Part shown: piece by piece, positions 58,857 to 64,000 of the stretch
Layout of the letters: the number at the start of each line of letters is the position of its first letter
Position numbering within the stretch: the stretch's first letter is position 1
From: Chersky-840 sp036511675
GTDB taxonomy: Bacteria; Actinomycetota; Acidimicrobiia; Acidimicrobiales; UBA8190
Reading direction: 5' to 3'
NCBI GenBank assembly: GCA_036511675.1
Contig: DATCBU010000013.1
Span: 1-64,000 of the forward strand
DNA: 64,000 nt
Position numbers and translations under genes: made by a program
Notes under the pieces: generated by a model
What the model was told of the DNA's origin: nothing
What the model saw: the letters and a program-made list of their open reading frames with translations, nothing else
Database searches by the model: none

Positions 58857-58880
58857 ATATCCGTACTACTACACGGATAT
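58857..58880. promoter_or_regulatory. ArsR-type operator dyad
   Basis: ATATCCGT and ACGGATAT form a perfect 8-bp inverted repeat with an 8-base spacer. The low-GC half-sites stand out from the surrounding sequence and lie immediately upstream of arsR, as expected for autoregulation of the arsR-permease operon. Confidence 0.7.
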
Positions 58881-58920
58881 TAGCAGCGGGCCCGGCCGGC
58901 GCGCTCAGGGCAGCTGCAGC

Positions 58921-59742
58921 TCAGGGCAGCAGCAGCGCGGCCATGCGGCGCGTGGCCACCATCAGGCCGAGGCATCCCGTCACGAGGAGATAGGCCACGT
59001 GGCCGGCCAGGGACCACGACACGATCCCCAGGTCGAGGCCACGCAGGAGGGCGACGCCCTGGTAGAGCGGCGTGCAGCGGATCACGGCCTGGAGCCAACC
59101 GGGGTAGACCGACAGCGGGTAGAAGGTGGCGGAGAACAGGAACAGCGGGATGAGGGCGAGCGACACCTTGTCGAAGTCCTGCCAGCTGCGCATGTAGGTG
59201 GTGGCCGCCATTCCGACGGCGGCGAAGGCGAAGCTGACGGCCATGGCCGCGGGGAGGCACAGGACGGCCCACGGCGACAGCACGTACCCGAGGCTGGCCA
59301 TCACCACCAGAAACGCGGTCGAGTACACCGTGGCCCGCATGAGCGACCACGTCAGCTCGCCCAGGGCCACGTCACCGGGCCCCAGAGGGGTGGAGAGCAC
59401 GGCGTCGTACGTCTTGGCGATCTTCAGCTTGAAGAACACGTTGAAGGTCGAGTCGAGGGTGGCGCCGTTCATGGCCGAGGACGCCAGGAGCCCGGGGGCG
59501 ACATAGGCGGTGAAGGCGATGATGTGCGGTCCCACGTGAATGGGGTGGACCAGCTTGCTCAACCCCACACCGATCGACAGCAGGTAGAAGAAGGGCTCGA
59601 AGAACCCCGACACGAAGAAGATCCACGATCGTCGGTACACGAGGATGTTGCGCTCGACCAGGCGCCGGGCGCGGCGTGTCCCGAACAGCGCCACGGGCGC
59701 GATCCGAAGCGGCACTCCCCCCGGGGCCGAGACGTCGGTCAC
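58921..59742 (-). CDS. ABC-2-type permease 2
   Basis: The 273-residue protein has six membrane segments and reads like DrrB/NodJ permeases (YVAPGLLASSAMNGATLDST, FLFSATFYPLSVYPGWLQAV). The GTG at 59742 overlaps the stop of the preceding permease (GTGA). Together with the ATPase at 60569-61549 and permease 1 it forms a heterodimeric exporter for lipid-linked or drug-like molecules. Confidence 0.88.
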   Translation of the reverse strand: MTDVSAPGGVPLRIAPVALFGTRRARRLVERNILVYRRSWIFFVSGFFEPFFYLLSIGVGLSKLVHPIHVGPHIIAFTAYVAPGLLASSAMNGATLDSTFNVFFKLKIAKTYDAVLSTPLGPGDVALGELTWSLMRATVYSTAFLVVMASLGYVLSPWAVLCLPAAMAVSFAFAAVGMAATTYMRSWQDFDKVSLALIPLFLFSATFYPLSVYPGWLQAVIRCTPLYQGVALLRGLDLGIVSWSLAGHVAYLLVTGCLGLMVATRRMAALLLP

Positions 59743-60554
59743 GTCACCAGCCTGCGCCGGTACGAGCGCTGGGCGAGCACGAATCCCACCACGGTGAGGG
59801 CGACCAGATAGCCCACATGGGCGCCGGCCGCCGACCACCGCAGATGGCCCAGCACCAGGCCCCGGCACAATGCCACGCCGTGGTAGAGCGGCGTGGCCTG
59901 GGCCAGGGGCTGCATCCAACCCGGCAGCAGGGCGATGGGGAAGAAGGTTCCCGAGAACAAAAACAGCGGGATCAGCCCGAAGCGGTAGATGGTGGAGAAG
60001 CCCGTGTCGTTCTGTTGGGCCGCGGCGAACGCCGCGATCGGTGCCGCGAAGGCCAACCCGGTGAGGATCCCGACAGGAATGGCGAGGATGGCCATGGCGG
60101 AGTGCACCGTCCCGAAGGCGGCCATGATCGCCAGGTAGATCGTGCTCACCATGAGCAGGCGCAGCGCGATCCAGGCAAGGTGTCCGACGAGCACGTCGAG
60201 GACGGTCAGGGGCGTAGCCAGCATGGCGAAATAGGTACGCAGCCACTTGATGGCCGCCATGACCGGGTACATGGACTCATTCCCGCCGATCTGCATGGCC
60301 GTCGACGCCAACAACCCCGGTGCGATGAAGTCGAGGTAGCGCACGCCGTCGACAGAATGCTTGACCAGGGACCCGAGGCCCAGTCCCATGGCGGTCAGAT
60401 ACAACACGGGGTACAGGAAGCTGGTGGTGATCGACCCCCGCCACGTGCGCTTGTACTGGTACATCCAATAGCGCATGGACCGCACCCAGGTGGGCGACGA
60501 GCGGTGGTGTCGGGCCGTGGGGGGATGGGGTGTGGTGTCGGTGGTCGTCGTCAT
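59739..60554 (-). CDS. ABC-2-type permease 1
   Basis: The 271-residue protein begins with a Thr-rich cytoplasmic tail (MTTTTDTTPHPPT) and has six membrane segments, with the ABC-2 motifs YLDFIAPGLLASTAMQIG and LFLFSGTFFPIALLPGWMQP. It is similar in plan to permease 2, suggesting an ancient duplication. It starts 14 bases after the ATPase stop and overlaps permease 2 by four bases. Part of a DrrAB/NodIJ-type exporter. Confidence 0.88.
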   Translation of the reverse strand: MTTTTDTTPHPPTARHHRSSPTWVRSMRYWMYQYKRTWRGSITTSFLYPVLYLTAMGLGLGSLVKHSVDGVRYLDFIAPGLLASTAMQIGGNESMYPVMAAIKWLRTYFAMLATPLTVLDVLVGHLAWIALRLLMVSTIYLAIMAAFGTVHSAMAILAIPVGILTGLAFAAPIAAFAAAQQNDTGFSTIYRFGLIPLFLFSGTFFPIALLPGWMQPLAQATPLYHGVALCRGLVLGHLRWSAAGAHVGYLVALTVVGFVLAQRSYRRRLVT

Positions 60555-60568
60555 CGTCGGGGCGCCGG

Positions 60569-61549
60569 TCAGTCGACCAGGGATCGGCCGGTCAGGCGGA
60601 GAAAGACGTCCTCGAGCGTCGATCGGCGGATGAGGGTGCTGTCGGGGGCGAGCCCGAGCCGGTGGACCTCGGTGAGGGTGGCTTCGCCGTCGTCGATGTA
60701 CAGCAGGAGGCGGTCGGGGAGGGCCTCGAAGCGCTCGGCCAGCCCTTCGAGGCGCGCCGCCACCGCGACTGTGTCGGTGTCGGGGTCGCGAAAGCGGAGC
60801 TCGAGCACCTCGCGTGTCGAGTACCGGGTGATGAGCTCCCCGGGTGCACCCTCGGCGGCGAACCTGCCGCCGTCCATGACGGCGAGGCGGTCGCACAGCT
60901 GCTCGGCCTCGTCCATGTAGTGGGTGGTGATGATCTGGGTCACCCCTTGCTGCTTGAGCCGGTAGAGGCGGTCCCACAGCAAGTGCCGGGCCTGGGGGTC
61001 GAGCCCGGTGGTGGGCTCGTCGAGGATGAGGATCTCGGGGTCCGAGATGAGCGAGCGCGCGATGGTGAGGCGGCGCTTCATCCCTCCCGACAGCGGATCG
61101 ACCTTGTCGTGGGCCCGATCGGCGAGCTGGGTGAAATCAAGGAGTTGCTCGGCCCGCTCGCGGATGACCCGACGGGGTAGGTCGAAGTAGCGGCCGTAGA
61201 CCATCAGGTTGTCGAGGACCGTGAGCTCGAGGTCGAGGGTGTCCTCCTGGGGCACGATGCCGATGCGTCCCCGGATGCGCGATCCGTCGTGGGCCGGGTC
61301 CATGCCCAGTACCCGCAGCGTTCCCTCCGACACCGGTGACATGCAGGCGATCATCCGCATGGTCGAGGTCTTGCCGGCGCCATTGGGGCCGAGCAGCCCG
61401 TAGGACTCGCCCCGGCCGATCTCGAAGTCGATGCCGTCCACGGCGACGAAGTCGCCGAAGCGCTTGGTCAGCCCGCGTGCCACCACCAACGGGTCCGACC
61501 CCAGATCGGACGTGGACCGGCTCAGACGAGATGTTCCGGGCAGGGCCAC
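60569..61549 (-). CDS. ABC transporter ATPase, DrrA/NodI type
   Basis: The 326-residue ATPase has Walker A GPNGAGKT, signature DPLSGGMKRRLTIARSLI and Walker B ILILDEPTTGLDP, then the DrrA/NodI-like C-terminal domain. The N-terminal Ser-rich extension before VVARGLTKRF may mean the true start is downstream of GTG 61549. It is the first transporter gene of the operon with the two ABC-2 permeases; a small hypothetical gene lies 44 bases upstream on the same strand. Confidence 0.9.
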   Translation of the reverse strand: MALPGTSRLSRSTSDLGSDPLVVARGLTKRFGDFVAVDGIDFEIGRGESYGLLGPNGAGKTSTMRMIACMSPVSEGTLRVLGMDPAHDGSRIRGRIGIVPQEDTLDLELTVLDNLMVYGRYFDLPRRVIRERAEQLLDFTQLADRAHDKVDPLSGGMKRRLTIARSLISDPEILILDEPTTGLDPQARHLLWDRLYRLKQQGVTQIITTHYMDEAEQLCDRLAVMDGGRFAAEGAPGELITRYSTREVLELRFRDPDTDTVAVAARLEGLAERFEALPDRLLLYIDDGEATLTEVHRLGLAPDSTLIRRSTLEDVFLRLTGRSLVD

Positions 61550-61593
61550 GACATGTCAACCTACCCGCGCCTCACGGACCCTCTCGGGGGCAA

Positions 61594-61980
61594 TCAGTCC
61601 GACACGAGTGCGAGTGCACGTGTCGCCACGTCCATGCGCGAGGTGGCCGTCATCCGGGCAGCCCGTTGCAGCAGGCCGTCCATGTAGACCGCCAGGCTGA
61701 TGGTGGCGGCGACAGGGTCGGCCACGAGCAGGGGCACCGGTTCGGTGCGCTCGTCGAGACCCGACGCCCGCAGCAGCGCGCTACGCAACTGGAGCATGGC
61801 GTCGCGGGCGGTCTCCACACGGATCCGGCCACGACGCATCCACAGGCTCAGGCCCAGCGGCACGGTGAGGTTGCCCTGGGCGAGGTCCTCGGATTCGAGG
61901 TCGGCGAGGCCCAGCATCGCCTCGTGGGCGAAGCGTTCGACAGATTCCTCCTCCACGACCTCGAGCCGCACTCCCGACAC
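61594..61980 (-). CDS. hypothetical protein, helical
   Basis: The 128-residue product starts MSGVRLEVVEEESVERFAHE and has DAMLQLRSALLRASGLDERT and VAATISLAVYMDGLLQRAAR. It is helical, with TetR-like C-terminal character but no HTH. CCAGGAGG precedes the GTG at 61980. It is probably co-transcribed with the ABC exporter genes. Function unknown. Confidence 0.6.
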   Translation of the reverse strand: MSGVRLEVVEEESVERFAHEAMLGLADLESEDLAQGNLTVPLGLSLWMRRGRIRVETARDAMLQLRSALLRASGLDERTEPVPLLVADPVAATISLAVYMDGLLQRAARMTATSRMDVATRALALVSD

Positions 61981-62125
61981 CGGAACCTCCTGGTCAGCAC
62001 GTCCGTTTGTCCTGGAAGTCAGTGTGGTCTCAAGGTGTAACAGGGTGGTGGACCTGGGTACATATCCTGGTCAGGGCGGTAAGGACCGTGATTGACTGGA
62101 TACCCCGCTGGCGAAAGGAGCCGAC

Positions 62126-63142
62126 ATGCCCAGAGCAATCTGGACCGGGTCGCTGAGCTTCGGCTTGGTCAATGTGCCCGTCGGGCTGTTCTCCGCCACC
62201 GACGACAAAGCGATCCACTTCAACCAGTTCCAGGCCGGGACTTCGGACCGGATCCGCCAGAAGCGTGTCAACGAGCGCACCGGCGACGAGGTCGAGTACG
62301 CGGACGTCGTCAAGGGCTACGACCTGGGAGGGGGGGAGTACGTCATCGTCACCCCCGAAGAGCTCGAGTCGGTGGAGCCGGGGCGCTCCCGGACTATCGA
62401 GATCACCGACTTCGTCGATCTCGACGTCATCGACCCCATCTACTTCAAGTCGACCTACTACCTCGGCCCCCAAGGCGACCAGGCCGTCCGCCCCTACGCG
62501 TTGTTGCGCGAGGCCATGGCCGAGGCCAACAAGGTGGCGGTGGCATCGCTGGTGCTGCGCACCAAGGAGCATCTCGTCACGATCAGGCCCACCCAGTCGG
62601 TCCTGGCCCTCGAGACCATGTACTTCGCCGACGAGATCCGCGATCCGTTGACCGAGATCCCCAGCGTCCCCTCCGAGGTCGAATTCTCGGGCCGTGAGCT
62701 GAGCACCGCCAAGCTGCTGATCGAGTCCATGGCGAGTGCCTGGGACCCGGGCATCTACGAGGACGAGTACCGCAAGCGCGTCGAGGGGCTCATCGACGAG
62801 AAGCGCCAGGGCAAGGTCATCGTGACCGAACGCCCCGAGACCCAACCCACCAAGGTCGTGGACCTCATGGAGGCGTTGCAGGCCAGTGTGGAGGCAGCGC
62901 GGTCGCATCGACCGGGTGCGCACATCGCCGATCCCGGCCTGCCGGGCAAGAGCCGGGCCAAGCGGCCCCCCAAGGGCGCCGAGGAACCCCCGTCGCCACA
63001 GGTGTCAGGTCTCAGCAAGTCGGAGCTGCAGTCCCGGGCCACCGCCCTCGGCATCCCGGGCCGCTCGAAGATGACCCGCGACGAGCTCGAGGCCGCCGTG
63101 GCCGGCGCCACCAAGCCCGCCAAGCGCCGCAAGGCGTCGTAG
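62126..63142 (+). CDS. ku: Ku DNA-end-binding protein with SAP-like tail
   Basis: The 338-residue product begins MPRAIWTGSLSFGLVNVPVG, the invariant bacterial Ku start, and has the full ring-forming core (DVIDPIYFKSTYYLGPQGDQ, EANKVAVASLVLRTKEHLVT). After a basic linker, a C-terminal SAP-like helix-extended-helix motif appears (LSKSELQSRATALGIPGRSK). Ku loads at double-strand breaks for non-homologous end joining with LigD; no ligD lies within the window. The SAP extension is known in some actinobacterial Ku proteins. Confidence 0.96.
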   Translation: MPRAIWTGSLSFGLVNVPVGLFSATDDKAIHFNQFQAGTSDRIRQKRVNERTGDEVEYADVVKGYDLGGGEYVIVTPEELESVEPGRSRTIEITDFVDLDVIDPIYFKSTYYLGPQGDQAVRPYALLREAMAEANKVAVASLVLRTKEHLVTIRPTQSVLALETMYFADEIRDPLTEIPSVPSEVEFSGRELSTAKLLIESMASAWDPGIYEDEYRKRVEGLIDEKRQGKVIVTERPETQPTKVVDLMEALQASVEAARSHRPGAHIADPGLPGKSRAKRPPKGAEEPPSPQVSGLSKSELQSRATALGIPGRSKMTRDELEAAVAGATKPAKRRKAS

Positions 63143-63205
63143 CCAGTACGACGTGCGGGCCCGAGCGCAGCGCCACTCGCCGGTGCCCCGGGTAAAAGCA
63201 CACCA

Positions 63206-64000
63206 ATGACGATCGACCCCGCCTTTCGCTACGAGGGCATGAGCCCCAAGGCCTACGAGCACCCGGCGGACAGAGCCGCCACCGCGGCACTGAAGTCGAT
63301 CCCCTTGATGGACCAGTTCGTCCGGCGCTTGTGTGACTTCGGGCACGAGCGGCGGATCCGGCAGGTGCTCCTGGGCAACGCCGTTCGGATAGGCCCGGAC
63401 CAGGTTCCCGATCTGTGGGCCAGCTACACGAACTGCGCCTGGGTGCTCGACCTCGACAAGACGCCGGACCTGTACGTCACGCAGACCCCTGTCGTCAACG
63501 CCATGACCGTCGGTGCGCAGAACCCGGTGGTGATCGTGTTCTCGTCGTTGGTGGGTTCCTACGAGCCGCTCGAGGTCCGCGCCGTGCTGGCGCACGAGCT
63601 CGGCCACGTGTTGTCCGAGCACTACGCCTACACCACCGCGCTGTTGATCATCACCCAGGTCGTCCAAGGCGCGCTGCCCCGGTCGCTGTTCGCCGGCCTG
63701 CCCATCCGTGCCCTCTATCTGGCACTGCTCGAGTGGTCGCGTATGGCCGAGCTGTCGAGCGATCGGGCCGCCGCCCTCGTCCTCGGCGACCCGCTTCCAG
63801 TGTGCCGGATGCTCATGCGCATGGCCGGTGGCGCGCTGCCGGGTATGAGCCTCGACGCCTTCATCGGGCAGGCCACCGAGTACGAGAACGAGGACGACAT
63901 CTACTCCCGCCACACCCGTTTCTGGGAGGAGATCGGTCGGTCGCACCCGTTCGCCGTCCGTCGTGTGGGCCAACTCGTCAAATGGGTCAGTGAGGGGGAG
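63206..64000 (+). CDS. M48-family membrane metallopeptidase, 3' end outside window
   Basis: The open frame of 265 residues runs to the window edge. VRAVLAHELGHVLSEHYAYT has the HExxH zinc site of M48 (Ste24/HtpX-like) peptidases, with the third ligand likely in AELSSDRAAA. A hydrophobic segment follows the HELGH. It acts in membrane-protein quality control in known relatives. The N-terminal 110 residues are longer than in HtpX and match actinobacterial M48 proteins. Confidence 0.88.
   Translation, partial: MTIDPAFRYEGMSPKAYEHPADRAATAALKSIPLMDQFVRRLCDFGHERRIRQVLLGNAVRIGPDQVPDLWASYTNCAWVLDLDKTPDLYVTQTPVVNAMTVGAQNPVVIVFSSLVGSYEPLEVRAVLAHELGHVLSEHYAYTTALLIITQVVQGALPRSLFAGLPIRALYLALLEWSRMAELSSDRAAALVLGDPLPVCRMLMRMAGGALPGMSLDAFIGQATEYENEDDIYSRHTRFWEEIGRSHPFAVRRVGQLVKWVSEGE

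Noticed and set aside
1..64000. CRISPR arrays, rRNA genes, complete tRNAs, insertion sequences
   Set aside because: Scanned by eye for spaced direct repeats, rRNA signatures, cloverleaf parts and transposase motifs; none found beyond the tRNA-end fragment at 20.5 kb.

Overview
The window is chromosomal DNA of a high-GC actinomycete. Supporting genes include a WhiB protein, two GAF-ANTAR regulators, a HrdB/SigA-like sigma factor, bacterial Ku, an Eis-type acetyltransferase, NarL-type two-component genes and many GTG or TTG starts. A relic of the GYW..GDA..FG repeat protein (11.3 kb) suggests Acidimicrobiia, but that placement is inference. No rRNA, complete tRNA, integrase, transposase or CRISPR array was recognised.

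Bases 1-25 kb are loosely packed. Intact genes are an edge-truncated acyl-CoA dehydrogenase, small mono-oxygenase and VOC proteins, an atypical Nramp transporter, two tandem GAF-ANTAR proteins, an aquaporin, a receiver protein, an ABC exporter plus LuxR-type two-component operon (13.2-17.4 kb), and secreted proteins. They are interleaved with about ten decayed genes: a BrkB stub, a repeat-protein stub, an AfsR/LuxR C-terminus, a frameshifted exported protein, a nucleotidyltransferase tail and others. A small stress-type set (CsbD-like, DUF6458-like, DUF6131-like) occurs twice, at 4.0-8.5 kb and 21.9-23.2 kb. In the second copy the DUF6458-like gene is frameshifted and the CsbD-like gene carries an in-frame TAA. 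The leaders of both DUF6458-like genes are nearly identical over 56 bp, and both DUF6131-like genes carry a DosR-box-like motif.

Bases 25-36 kb hold a divergent TetR/HTH pair with a clear operator, WhiB preceded by three 11-bp direct repeats, a cyclase, a small zinc ribbon, a cupin, two divergent SGNH-hydrolase proteins, an alpha/beta hydrolase, a flavin amine oxidase, an amidohydrolase and a HAD phosphatase. Bases 36-43 kb carry an SPFH protein convergent with FtsH, the sigma factor, and a marR-MFS efflux pair. Bases 43-55 kb hold a membrane glycosyltransferase-like protein, a GH114-like protein, DUF167, a channel-like membrane protein, ROK kinase, AhpD-like, VOC, NHL-repeat and Eis proteins. 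Bases 55-64 kb are dense: a PPOX gene with a PPOX-UbiA fusion, arsR with a metal-permease gene and a visible operator, a drug-type ABC exporter, Ku, and a membrane M48 peptidase cut by the window end.

The items I consider most worth follow-up are a structured hairpin element present at 5.2 kb and 32.0 kb, the duplicated stress module with its conserved leader, the interrupted csbD, and a 189-residue protein with a recent 54-codon internal duplication.
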